A stretch of 38,584 bases of DNA from Alphaproteobacteria bacterium (lineage in GTDB: Bacteria > Pseudomonadota > Alphaproteobacteria > Caedimonadales > UBA9215). Location: assembly GCA_024281375.1 (NCBI GenBank), contig JAJSAD010000042.1, forward strand, positions 1 to 38,584, in the 5' to 3' direction. Made by a program: the position numbers and the translations under genes. The notes beneath the pieces are model-generated. The model ran no database searches. It was not told where the DNA came from and was given only the letters and a program-made list of their open reading frames with translations. Positions 8,961 to 18,206 of this stretch are shown here, piece after piece. The number at the start of each line of letters is the position of its first letter. Position 1 is the first letter of the stretch.

Positions 8961-10262
8961 TTAGAATTTAACACGCATGCCAGAGAGAACAATTTTCACA
9001 TCTTTATAAGATGTTTGTTGTGAAGACGGGCCTTTTAATGTGTAAATTCTGGCTCCCAAAAAGAGTTCCGTTCCTACGCGACCAAGGAATTGCACAACAA
9101 TAGCGCCATAGCTGGTGCCTCTATATTTATCTTTTTCTCGCCCGGCTCTAGTATCAAATATGAGTCCTGTATATTGACCATAATCGATGGAAAAGGCTGT
9201 TTTTCCCGCTTCAATAAATTTACGTTGATATCCTAGCTTGGCAAAATAAATACTACCATCGTTCACTCGAGCGACTTTCCAATCACGGTGATTGGCAGAA
9301 ACAAAGATACTAATGCCCGTTGGAAAAAGAACCCCAGCAGATCCATTAAGTTGAGTATATTTAGCTGGGGTCGTTCCCGCTGTTACCGTGACAGTTTTAC
9401 TCAGGCGTTTTAAGTAAGCAAGTTGGGCGGCGATTTTTGTCCCCAATGTCGTCCCTGCGTACTTTAAGACAACATCCCAGTTATCATTATTGCGCTTATA
9501 ATAATGACTGGTCTGTAAGGAAAAACCATAATATTGAGGTGTGTTGTATCGAATACGGTTGCGGCGGAAAAGACCATCACTGGCATCAAACACCGTGCCA
9601 ACAAGCATACGTTGTCCATCAACCAAGGCTTTTGCGTTTGTCCCTGAATCAAAAAATTGAACACCAGACGCGATAAAGGAAACGGAAGATCCAAGGGATA
9701 TTACTGTTGTTGCAGACTGATCAGGATCTTCCATGGTGCTATCAGAAGCCGTTGATCCTTGGCCCACAAAGAGTTCTCCCCAGGTTTTATCTTTTATAAA
9801 CACTTCCACTTTACGAATATTAAAAGCAGAGCTGTTATCGTTAGCATCATGGACATCGATTTCATCGGTCGAGTTAGGTTCTAACGCAACTTCAATAGTT
9901 GCACCGACTTGTCTTTGGTCACTAATTTTTCCAAGAGCCGTAAAATTAAGTCTTGTAGGAGAATTATCAATATCTGCATGGACAACGTTAGCTTGTTTCC
10001 CATTGCTGTGCCATATAACGGCTCTGTTCACATGCCCTTTTATTCTTAAGGAAAGGGGGTTGCTCGTTGTCACCAGTTCTTTTTTAGTTAACTCACCTAC
10101 AATACGCCCTTTAGATTCAAGGTCACTAATACGTCCTGACAATTGTTTAACTTGTTTTTCTAAAGCGGCTTTTTCATGTTGAGTTTGGTCCATTTTCCCT
10201 AAAACAGGCATACTAAAAACAAGAAACGATATAATCGTTAAAAAGAATTTTTCTTGAAACAT
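8961..10262 (-). CDS. Outer-membrane porin-like protein with N-terminal coiled coil
   Basis: Signal peptide, coiled-coil KAALEKQVKQLSGRISDLESKG, then repeated amphipathic beta strands ending in aromatic residue (VKF). Confidence 0.75.
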   Translation of the reverse strand: MFQEKFFLTIISFLVFSMPVLGKMDQTQHEKAALEKQVKQLSGRISDLESKGRIVGELTKKELVTTSNPLSLRIKGHVNRAVIWHSNGKQANVVHADIDNSPTRLNFTALGKISDQRQVGATIEVALEPNSTDEIDVHDANDNSSAFNIRKVEVFIKDKTWGELFVGQGSTASDSTMEDPDQSATTVISLGSSVSFIASGVQFFDSGTNAKALVDGQRMLVGTVFDASDGLFRRNRIRYNTPQYYGFSLQTSHYYKRNNDNWDVVLKYAGTTLGTKIAAQLAYLKRLSKTVTVTAGTTPAKYTQLNGSAGVLFPTGISIFVSANHRDWKVARVNDGSIYFAKLGYQRKFIEAGKTAFSIDYGQYTGLIFDTRAGREKDKYRGTSYGAIVVQFLGRVGTELFLGARIYTLKGPSSQQTSYKDVKIVLSGMRVKF

Positions 10263-10380
10263 TCCCTGCTAAACCTTTTGCGCAAAATAATACATTATAT
10301 TCTCGCGTAAAAAGGGCAGCAAGGTCAAATTTAAAATTTGTTTTAAAATAGAATTAATTTAAAGTGTGATATTTTTGAAG

Positions 10381-10532
10381 CTATACCTATTCAATTTCGA
10401 CGTGTGGGTTTTAAAACCAGACCAGAGCTCCCGGAGCGTCTACTTTATACGTGAGGACATTATGACTTTGGGATATGTCGCCGTTTTGCCAATAAAGAGA
10501 CTTGGCACAGGTTGAAAAAGGAGGGGTCTATG
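10381..10532. repeat. Palindromic repeat family B, copy 1
   Basis: CTATACCTATTCAATTTC...CCAGACCAGAGCTCCCGGAGCGTCTACTTTATACGTGAGGAC...; closely matches 23735-23864; termini form imperfect inverted repeats. Confidence 0.85.
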
Positions 10533-10641
10533 TGAAAATATAAAGAGAGATTAACTTCTTTTGAAAAGATTTATATATATTGTTAACGCAATATTAATAA
10601 ATTTCTTTTATTGTATATATAGTTAATGCAAAAGGAAATTA

Positions 10642-11456
10642 ATGATGTTTTATAAAAATAGACTTGCTATTTTAAGTGTTGCGCTCCTTACTCTTGCAAG
10701 TCCTCATAAAAGTTATGGAGCGGCGGCGACCTGTATACCGTACGCTGCTCATGCAACAGAATTTCAGGCATTCATGACAGAATTCGGGACTCTTAAAAGT
10801 AAAAAGTCAGCCCTACCAGGGGCAGACGCTCTCATTTCAAAGATAGAAAAAGATACTCCAAAATTGCAGGCATTGTTAATGACCATGCAGGTACAAAAAG
10901 CTCAATGTAAAAAGGCGGCCGATGATTTTACAAAATTGCATAAAGACCTTCAAAACCTTTAGCTGACTTTAGAGTTCTTAAATCTCCTTTAGAAACCTTA
11001 AAGGATAAAATTATTGCAGGGACCGATTTAACGGGGGGAGAAAAAAGAGACCTTAAAGATATTTTAGAAAAAGAGAGTAATAAAGAAAAATTAACCGCTG
11101 AAGAAACGACAATCCTGAAGGCTTTCTTAAAAAAAATAGGCGATAAAATTCTTGTAGGGACTGAATTATCAAAAGAAGAAAAAACAAATCTGAAAGCGAT
11201 CTTGGAAAAAAATCGTAAAAAAGAAACTCTGAGCACTGAAGAAATTACAGTCTTGAAATCTTTAAGTTCCAAAATCACGGTAAATACTGGTAGTTCTACA
11301 GATAGAAAAATTCATATTAAGGTCAGAGGCGGAAAAGCCTTAACAGCTGATGAAACCAATCGCGTTAAAACAATTTTATCATACGGCTATGTCCCCAGTG
11401 GAGATCATGAAAATTATATACGCCAAAATGCGCCGCTAGATTTATTAATAGATTAA
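10642..11456 (+). pseudogene. Secreted repeat-containing protein interrupted by a frameshift near 10940-10962
   Basis: ORF 10642-10962 has a signal peptide; frame shifts and continues without stop to 11456 (PLADFRVLKSPLETLKDKIIAGTDL...APLDLLID). No ATG in the second frame before it. Confidence 0.6.
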
Positions 11457-11500
11457 GAAAGACCGTAGAAGGGCCCTGTTTTGGAGGTTTGTTATTAAGT

Positions 11501-12553
11501 TTATTCTAACCCTGCACTACTTTCAGCAATAATAAGTTTCTCATGGAGGGACTCGATTTCTCGCTCAAGGCTTTCATTGACTTTATGTTCAGCCAAATCT
11601 ACAGCAACAGATAGAGCGCAAGAAAATCCAAAGCCATCCGTCCCTCCGTGGCTTTTAATGGAGATTCCTCGCAGACCTAAAAATTGAGCCCCATTATAAC
11701 GACGGGGATCTAAACGTTTTTTAAAGGCTTGGAAAGCTGAGCGAGACAAGAAAGCACCGAGCTTTGAAACCCACGTGCGTTTGAGCTCTTCACGCATTAA
11801 CCCGCCAAAGAAATTGACCGTTCCTTCAATGGTTTTAAGGGCCACATTCCCCGTAAAGCCATCGGTGACAATAACGTTGACTTTGCTATCAAAGATATCA
11901 TCTCCTTCAATAAAACCTTTATAATTTGCAACAGCTCCAGATTTTTGAATCATGGTTTGCGCTTCTTTAAGAACAGTGGTTCCTTTGAGTTCTTCGGAAC
12001 CAATATTTAACAAGGCAACGGACGGGTTAGGAACACCTTGAACACTTTTTGAGAAGGCCTGACCCATAATACAGAATTGTACCAAAACATCGGCTGGCAC
12101 GTGAACATTCGCCCCCAAATCAAGCATAACAACACCTTTTCCGTCTTTAGTTGGTAAAAGAGTTGTAATAGCCGGACGTTGAAGCCCTGGAATGGTTTTC
12201 AAAAGAAGCTTTGACAACACCATATAAGCACCTGTATTTCCCGCAGAAATAACAGCATTGGCTTCACCATCACTCACGGCTTGAATGGCACAACGCATAC
12301 TGGAATCTTTGAATTGGCGGATAGCCAAACGCGGTTCTGTATCCCCGCTAATGACTTCAGAACAAGGAACAAACTGAATGTTTTTAGTTTCCCAAAGACC
12401 ATGCTTTTTGAGTTCAGGAATAACAGAAGATTCCAAGCCGTAAACTTTAAAAAGAATCGTTGGGTGTTTTTTGCGAGCGAGAGCAATACCTTCAATGGTA
12501 ACAAAGGGAGCCTTATCGCCCCCCATTGCATCAACTGCTAATGTAATCGTCAA
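11501..12553 (-). CDS. plsX: Phosphate acyltransferase PlsX
   Basis: MTITLAVDAMGGDKAP, SAGNTGAYM, NIGSEELKGT, DGFTGNVALKTIEG. Confidence 0.96.
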   Translation of the reverse strand: MTITLAVDAMGGDKAPFVTIEGIALARKKHPTILFKVYGLESSVIPELKKHGLWETKNIQFVPCSEVISGDTEPRLAIRQFKDSSMRCAIQAVSDGEANAVISAGNTGAYMVLSKLLLKTIPGLQRPAITTLLPTKDGKGVVMLDLGANVHVPADVLVQFCIMGQAFSKSVQGVPNPSVALLNIGSEELKGTTVLKEAQTMIQKSGAVANYKGFIEGDDIFDSKVNVIVTDGFTGNVALKTIEGTVNFFGGLMREELKRTWVSKLGAFLSRSAFQAFKKRLDPRRYNGAQFLGLRGISIKSHGGTDGFGFSCALSVAVDLAEHKVNESLEREIESLHEKLIIAESSAGLE

Positions 12554-12602
12554 ATGAATATACCCTGTTCCGTTGTGAAAAACTTCTTACAGGATGCAGA
12601 AA

Positions 12603-12794
12603 TTAAGCTTGCACGTCAACAGCAGAGGCCACAACTTGACGCCCTTTGTATTCGCCACAACCTTCGCAGATATGATGGGGAAGCTTACGCTCTCCACAAT
12701 TATCGCATTCTGTGCTTTTTACACCCGTTAACGCATGATGTGAGCGACGCATATTACGCTTGGATTTAGATGTCTTTCTCTTTGGAACAGCCAT
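12603..12794 (-). CDS. rpmF: 50S ribosomal protein L32
   Basis: [22 protein letters not shown] with CxxC...CxxC zinc ribbon; immediately upstream of plsX. Confidence 0.97.
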   Translation of the reverse strand: MAVPKRKTSKSKRNMRRSHHALTGVKSTECDNCGERKLPHHICEGCGEYKGRQVVASAVDVQA

Positions 12795-12881
12795 AATTCA
12801 GAAACCTTATTTAAAAACTTATCTATACTTATCTAACTGAGTTTCACCTAAACAGCAAGGAAAACTTTTATAATAAGTAAT

Positions 12882-13033
12882 AGAACCTTCTGCATAATAG
12901 CTAAGCGTAGCGGTTTTGTGGCGATTTTGCTCTTTTTCATTTTGAAAACCCGCAGTGTATGCGGTATACATGAGGACCTTTCAAAATGAAAAAGGGCAAA
13001 AAGAGTCCAAAAGAGCTTTATGCAGAGAGTTCT
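12882..13033. repeat. Palindromic repeat family C, long copy with nested hairpin
   Basis: Ends match 600-659; interior contains inverted CTCTTTTTCATTTTGAAA / TTTCAAAATGAAAAAGGGCAAAAAGAG around a GTGTATGCGGTATACATGAGGAC core like family B. Confidence 0.82.
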
Positions 13034-13829
13034 AATAGGCCCAATAAAGCAAAAACCCACCTAACCCAAGACGATAAACAACAAAAGGTGTGAAATCTCC
13101 TCGGCGCAACCACTTCAGCATAAAATTAATAGCCCCTATTCCGGCAACAAAGGCAATCAGAGCCGCGATAGAAGCATCCTTATAAACAGAAGAAAAAGCA
13201 CCTGCTTTTATAGCATCATAAGCCGTCAAACTTGCAGCAGCCGTAATGGCAGGAATAGCTAACAAGAAACTAAATTTTGCCGCCTCAGGACGGTTAAACC
13301 CAAGAAAACGCATCATCGTCATACAGGCTCCTGATCGGCTGGTCCCTGGAATCAAGGCGAGGGCTTGCGCCACACCAATCCAAAAGACCTTCGGCCCTGT
13401 GACATCCGCAATCCCCTTATGATCAGGGGCGAATCGATCGGCAATATGCATCACAACAGCATAACCCACCATAGTCCAGCCAATAAGGGCAACAGACCTA
13501 AAATGATGCATGCCATAACGCTTTAAAATCAAGCCAAAGATCACTGCCGGCACTGTTCCCACGCATAAAAGGAGAAACAGTTTGCCCCCCTTCGTGATCT
13601 TCCCACGCAACAATTGGAAAAATCCGGTGATCATGGATAAAACATCTCTCCAAAAGTAAATAAGGACTGACCCAAGAGTTCCCACATGAACGGCAACATC
13701 CATCAAGTGCCCTTGGTCTTTCCACCCAAAAAAATGAGGCAGGAGAACAAGATGCCCCGAAGAACTAATGGGTAAGAACTCTGTCAGACCTTGAATAATG
13801 GACAAGATAACGATTTGATATAAAAACAC
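13032..13829 (-). CDS. uppP: Undecaprenyl-diphosphatase
   Basis: QGLTEFLPISSSGHLVL and PGTSRSGACMTMMRFLG motifs of the UppP/BacA family. Confidence 0.95.
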   Translation of the reverse strand: MFLYQIVILSIIQGLTEFLPISSSGHLVLLPHFFGWKDQGHLMDVAVHVGTLGSVLIYFWRDVLSMITGFFQLLRGKITKGGKLFLLLCVGTVPAVIFGLILKRYGMHHFRSVALIGWTMVGYAVVMHIADRFAPDHKGIADVTGPKVFWIGVAQALALIPGTSRSGACMTMMRFLGFNRPEAAKFSFLLAIPAITAAASLTAYDAIKAGAFSSVYKDASIAALIAFVAGIGAINFMLKWLRRGDFTPFVVYRLGLGGFLLYWAY

Positions 13830-13906
13830 GGAGGGTACACTCTTCTTTCGTTTAAGGTCGTTTGATGATACATTAAAAAGGAAAATTCACAACAACATTG
13901 AGATTC

Positions 13907-14584
13907 ATGCGAACACTTTTTCACTATCCCCTATGCCCTTTTTCCCGGAAAGTGCGGCTTGTTCTTGGTGAAAAAAAACTTGATGTCTCTTTGGAAAATG
14001 AACCTATTTGGAAAAAACGAGAAGAATTCCTCGATCTGAACCCCGCAGGGCAAGTCCCTGTTTTGATTGATGATTACCAGGGACACCCCTTTTGCCTTTC
14101 AGAAAGCCAAGCTATTTTAGACTACCTCGAGGAAGCTTATCCAGAAACGGCTCTCCTTCCTAAAAACATCCAAGAACGTGCTGAAATTCGTCGCCTATGC
14201 CACTATGTTGATGGAAAGTTTTATCAAGACGTGACGAAAAAAGTTGTTTATGAAAAAACCCTAAAGCGCTTGATGGGAGAGGGTGGCCCCGATTCTAAAT
14301 CTCTTCGTGAGGGCACCCTAAACCTGTTACCTTACCTTGATTATTTTTCCTGGACCCTAGAAAAACATCATTGGCTAGGAAGTGAAACTCTCAGTTTTGC
14401 TGATTTAACCCTTGCCGCCCACTTGTCTTGTTTGGATTATATGGGTAACGTGCCGTGGGAAAAATATCCTGAAATAAAAGAGTGGTATATGCGTCTTAAA
14501 TCACGCCCTTCTTTTCAGGCGCTTCTCTCTGATACTATTGCTGGAATTGTCTTGTCACCTACTTACCGAGACCTTGATTTTTAA
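13907..14584 (+). CDS. Glutathione S-transferase family protein
   Basis: Thioredoxin-fold N-terminus (LFHYPLCPFSRKVRLVLGEK...NPAGQVPVLIDD...ESQAILDYLEEAYP) plus helical GST C-domain. Confidence 0.9.
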   Translation: MRTLFHYPLCPFSRKVRLVLGEKKLDVSLENEPIWKKREEFLDLNPAGQVPVLIDDYQGHPFCLSESQAILDYLEEAYPETALLPKNIQERAEIRRLCHYVDGKFYQDVTKKVVYEKTLKRLMGEGGPDSKSLREGTLNLLPYLDYFSWTLEKHHWLGSETLSFADLTLAAHLSCLDYMGNVPWEKYPEIKEWYMRLKSRPSFQALLSDTIAGIVLSPTYRDLDF

Positions 14585-14679
14585 AATTTTCTTAAGGTTT
14601 CCTTCACTATATTCTAATATTTTCTTGACGGACACTTAACATCTAACTGCTCTTCTGACTATAGATTAGGAGAGAGACC

Positions 14680-15711
14680 ATGAAACAAGCCACCCTTTTA
14701 TTTTTTGTCTTCAATTTATTTTTTGCATGTTCTGGAGGGGCAAGTGATCTTGTTCCAGAGGATGCCCCTCGTCTCAAAGTTCTTTCCTGGGATGGCGGGG
14801 GCATTCGAGGTCTCTTTAGTCTTCATGTGGCACAGGCCGTTGATAAGAAAATGGGGGGGAGTGCTGACCTGGTTGAGCAAGCCGCTTGGCTTACGGGCAC
14901 CTCAACGGGAGGCATTATTGCCCTTGCTCTTGCCAGTGGATCAACTCTTCAAGATGCTATTGATCTTTATCAAAACAATGGCCGGCAAATTTTCAAGAAA
15001 GATTACTGGAGCCTCTGGCGTAAAATCCGAAGCCTTTGGGAGGAAACTTACACAGACACAGGCCTCGTGCAACAATTACACACGACATTAGGCGTTGATA
15101 CAAAATTTCAAGACCTCCATAAAAGCGTTGTCATTACCTCTTACGATCTTTTAGGGGGCGATGTCAGAAAGCCTACTCCTTATATCTTTAATTCTCTGGA
15201 CCCCTCCCTTCAAACCGTCGACATCTGGAAAGCCGCCCGAGCCACCTCTGCGGCGCCCACTTATTTTGATCCCTATTCCGGCTTTGAGGGTCATGTGCTC
15301 ATTGATGGAGGGGTGATTGCCAACCATCCGGGAGGGGTTGCTATTAGTGAAATTTTATCGCTCTACACCCTTGAAGAACGAGATGATATCCTCAAACAAA
15401 TTGATATGGTCTCTTTTGGCACAGGTATATTTTATAAGCCTATGACACCAGCAGAAGCAAAAGACATGGGGAAACTCGATTGGGCAGGGCCTATTTCTGG
15501 TGTGATGATGGCTGGAGCAAGTGAGTTGGTGAACGAAGGTTTGCAAATCAAGTTAGGAAATCGCTATGTCAGATTGAATGCAACCCTCGACCACCCAATT
15601 CCTTTGGATGGTGTTTCTTTTGAAGAGTTACAAGCCCTAGAAACTTTAGCTCTCACCTATGTTGAAGCCAACCCAGAAGTGATTGATCGCGCCGCCAAAC
15701 TTATGCAATGA
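14680..15711 (+). CDS. Secreted/lipoprotein patatin-like phospholipase
   Basis: Signal peptide with FFAC; DGGGIRG oxyanion loop; GTSTGG nucleophile elbow; DGG catalytic Asp motif. Confidence 0.92.
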   Translation: MKQATLLFFVFNLFFACSGGASDLVPEDAPRLKVLSWDGGGIRGLFSLHVAQAVDKKMGGSADLVEQAAWLTGTSTGGIIALALASGSTLQDAIDLYQNNGRQIFKKDYWSLWRKIRSLWEETYTDTGLVQQLHTTLGVDTKFQDLHKSVVITSYDLLGGDVRKPTPYIFNSLDPSLQTVDIWKAARATSAAPTYFDPYSGFEGHVLIDGGVIANHPGGVAISEILSLYTLEERDDILKQIDMVSFGTGIFYKPMTPAEAKDMGKLDWAGPISGVMMAGASELVNEGLQIKLGNRYVRLNATLDHPIPLDGVSFEELQALETLALTYVEANPEVIDRAAKLMQ

Positions 15712-15716
15712 TATTG

Positions 15717-15749
15717 AAAAAGCCCCCAAAAGAAGGGGCTTTGTTTTTC
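15717..15749 (+). terminator. Rho-independent terminator after the patatin gene
   Basis: AAAGCCCC-CAAAAGAA-GGGGCTTT stem-loop followed by GTTTTT. Confidence 0.88.
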
Positions 15750-15957
15750 ACTCACCTGTTTCATAAGCCAGGATTTCTCCGGGCTGACATTTCAGTTCTC
15801 GGCAAATAGCCTCCAAGGTTGAAAAACGGATGGCCTTTGCTCGGCCAGATTTTAAAACCGAAAGGTTGGGCGGCGTAATTCCAACTTTTTCAGCCAAGTC
15901 TTGGAGCTTCATTTTACGTTGAGCTAAAACCACATCGAGGTTAATAATAATCGGCAT
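15748..15957 (-). CDS. Small XRE/YozG-like HTH regulator
   Basis: 69 aa, MKLQDLAEKVGITPPNLSVLKSGRAKAIRFSTLEAICRELKCQPGEIL. Confidence 0.93.
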   Translation of the reverse strand: MPIIINLDVVLAQRKMKLQDLAEKVGITPPNLSVLKSGRAKAIRFSTLEAICRELKCQPGEILAYETGE

Positions 15958-15970
15958 TTTCTAAATCCTC

Positions 15971-16552
15971 CTATATGGTTAAGTCTTGATCAGAACGCAA
16001 CTTAAAGCCTTCAAGGGTTATCCATCCGATCAAGGTAATCACACTGGCCATCACAAGCATAGTTATATTCGGAGACCCAAAACTCACAGCCAAAATACGC
16101 TCGCCTGGAGGATTAGAAAACGTCACAGCAACACTGTGGAAAGAATCTCCTAAGACCAACCCAAGGGTTCCATAAAGTAACAAAAATTGCCCTATGCGCT
16201 TGAAATAATGAGCATGTTTTTTAGAAAACAAATCTCCCGTAGCGTACAATTTCAAGAGCATAAAAACATACAATGACGCAACCCATTTAAAGACATCTTG
16301 GCAGACGTCTCCAATCAAGCCAATTAAACGTGACGTCCAAGAAAAGTCAATTTCTCCAACAGAATAGGTTTTACCAAGGGCTCTGATACTAATATCAAAG
16401 ATATTCTGCTCAAATAATGCTCCTATAAACGTCCCTTTCCACGGCACGAGGGCCGATATTATCCAAAAGAAAAGAGCTCCTAAGGGCAGCAAGACAAGGT
16501 ACAGACCAAAGGTCCATTGCAAAAGTAAACTTATGTTTTTTATACGTGTCAT
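15971..16552 (-). CDS. DUF2975-like membrane protein
   Basis: Four predicted TM segments; adjacent to YozG-like HTH, the usual partner of DUF2975 proteins. Confidence 0.75.
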   Translation of the reverse strand: MTRIKNISLLLQWTFGLYLVLLPLGALFFWIISALVPWKGTFIGALFEQNIFDISIRALGKTYSVGEIDFSWTSRLIGLIGDVCQDVFKWVASLYVFMLLKLYATGDLFSKKHAHYFKRIGQFLLLYGTLGLVLGDSFHSVAVTFSNPPGERILAVSFGSPNITMLVMASVITLIGWITLEGFKLRSDQDLTI

Positions 16553-16626
16553 TTTTTTATTTCTCCATATCTGACACCTTCTTTATAAAACATAAACTAT
16601 CGTTAATCAATAACAAAATATCGTTT

Positions 16627-16842
16627 TTAAGATTTTTTAAGATAACAAGTCTTGAGAACAATTTGAGACTTGCCTTGTTTGCATTCGATTTCGTCTTCAT
16701 TATAGGTTAAGCGACTGTTTTTGATCAACGTCCCGCGCTTCAAGTTCAAGGAAGACCCTTTGACCTTTAGGTCACGAATAAGAGTCACATTATCACCGTC
16801 TTGAAGGACTGTCCCGTTGCTATCTTTTGTTTCATCTTCCAT
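16627..16842 (-). CDS. PhnA/YjdM C-terminal-domain protein (71 aa)
   Basis: VLQDGDNVTLIRDLKVKGSSLNLKRGTLIKNSRLTYNEDEIECK...IVLKTCYLKK matches the PhnA domain; N-terminal zinc ribbon absent. Confidence 0.88.
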   Translation of the reverse strand: MEDETKDSNGTVLQDGDNVTLIRDLKVKGSSLNLKRGTLIKNSRLTYNEDEIECKQGKSQIVLKTCYLKKS

Positions 16843-16902
16843 GAATTTTTCCTGATGTTAAACCGCTTTACCAACATTATATAGTGTTTTTAATTGTGCA
16901 CC

Positions 16903-16969
16903 AGTCTAGGAAAGAGTGACCGACGACTATACTTCATAGTTTAGGAACGATTAACGATGTCTGGGGTGC
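16903..16969 (+). repeat. Palindromic repeat family A, diverged forward copy
   Basis: AGTCTAGGAAAGAGTGACCGACGACTATACTTCATAGTTTAGGAACGATTAACGATGTCTGGGG aligns to 18017-18081. Confidence 0.85.
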
Positions 16970-17957
16970 TAGGAAAAATACTATAATAGTCTTTATACCA
17001 GTCTATAAAATGCTTTAATCCCTCACGCATATTAGTTTTAGGGTTAAAACCAAGATTGCGCTTCGTCGCGTCAATATCAGCAAGGCTTTCCGTTACATCA
17101 CCGGGTTGAAGAGGCATGAGGTTTATCTTTGCTTTTTGACCAATGAACTCTTCAATGGTATGAACAAAATCCATAAGTTCTTCGGACTTATTATTACCAA
17201 TATTATAAAGAGCAAAAGGAGGTTTATCATCCGACGGTTTTTGCGCTGGCCGATCAAGAGCCCCCAAAATGCCCTGAACAATATCATCAATATAAGTAAA
17301 GTTCCGGCGCATTTTCCCTTGGTTATAAACATCGATTTCTTTACCGGCTAGAATATTCTTTGCAAAGATAAAAGCAGCCATATCGGGGCGACCCCAGGGA
17401 CCGTAAACCGTAAAAAAACGCAACCCTGTCATCGGAATTTGGAAGAGATGACTATAGGAATGAGCAATAAGTTCATTGGCGCTCTTGGTCGCTGCATATA
17501 GAGAAATAGGCTGGGTGATACGATCTTCAACAGCACTTGGTTTCCTTTCATTTGATCCATAAACAGAAGAGCTACTGGCATACACAAAATGTTTTAAATT
17601 TTTAAGACTCTTTGCATTTTCAAGAAGAACAACAAAACCCATAAGGTTCGCGTGCACATAAGCATAAGGGTCCGTTATAGAATAGCGAACACCGGCTTGG
17701 GCCGCAAGATTAATGATACCTGCAATATCCTTATGTTCTGAAAAAATCTTTGCGAGGCAATCATGGTCCGCAATATCCCCTCGAATAAAGGTGAAGCCGG
17801 CTTCTTTTTTGAGGTCTGCTAAACGCGCTTCTTTCAATGTGATGTCATAATAATCACTCATAACATCAATACCAATAACCTCATCCCCCCTCGCCAGGAG
17901 GGACTTTGATGTGTGATAACCAATAAAACCAGCAACGCCGGTCACAAAAACTTTCAT
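16941..17957 (-). CDS. NAD-dependent epimerase/dehydratase (UDP-glucuronate 4-epimerase-like)
   Basis: MKVFVTGVAGFIGYHTSKSLL Rossmann motif, YAATK catalytic motif, GPWGRPDMA; start at 17957 with AAAGG SD. C-terminal PDIVNRS is repeat-encoded. Confidence 0.9.
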   Translation of the reverse strand: MKVFVTGVAGFIGYHTSKSLLARGDEVIGIDVMSDYYDITLKEARLADLKKEAGFTFIRGDIADHDCLAKIFSEHKDIAGIINLAAQAGVRYSITDPYAYVHANLMGFVVLLENAKSLKNLKHFVYASSSSVYGSNERKPSAVEDRITQPISLYAATKSANELIAHSYSHLFQIPMTGLRFFTVYGPWGRPDMAAFIFAKNILAGKEIDVYNQGKMRRNFTYIDDIVQGILGALDRPAQKPSDDKPPFALYNIGNNKSEELMDFVHTIEEFIGQKAKINLMPLQPGDVTESLADIDATKRNLGFNPKTNMREGLKHFIDWYKDYYSIFPSTPDIVNRS

Positions 17958-17997
17958 CAGGAATCCTTTTATAAATATCGTTTGTCCCTTATGTATA

Positions 17998-18095
17998 GTC
18001 ATTCCAAAAAGATTCTAGTCTAGGAAAGAGGGGACGACGACTATGCCTTATAGTTTAGGAGCGAATGACGACGTCTGGGACCTTTTTGGAATGAC
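17998..18095 (+). repeat. Palindromic repeat family A, full-length copy with terminal inverted repeats
   Basis: GTCATTCCAAAAAG ... CTTTTTGGAATGAC termini; interior identical over 70 bp to 2970-3039. Confidence 0.93.
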
Positions 18096-18206
18096 CATAG
18101 CCCCTAAAGCGTAAAAAATCAAGTTTATCCATTGCTGAAAGGGGTAGCATTGTCTAAAATAGAATTATCGATTTTTCATTTATCTAACAGTTAAAGGACC
18201 TAAACC

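Noticed and set aside
10930-10965. Confident programmed -1 frameshift
   Set aside because: CAA AAC CTT TAG is not a canonical X_XXY_YYZ slippery heptamer; mutation or artefact is at least as likely, so listed only as one option.
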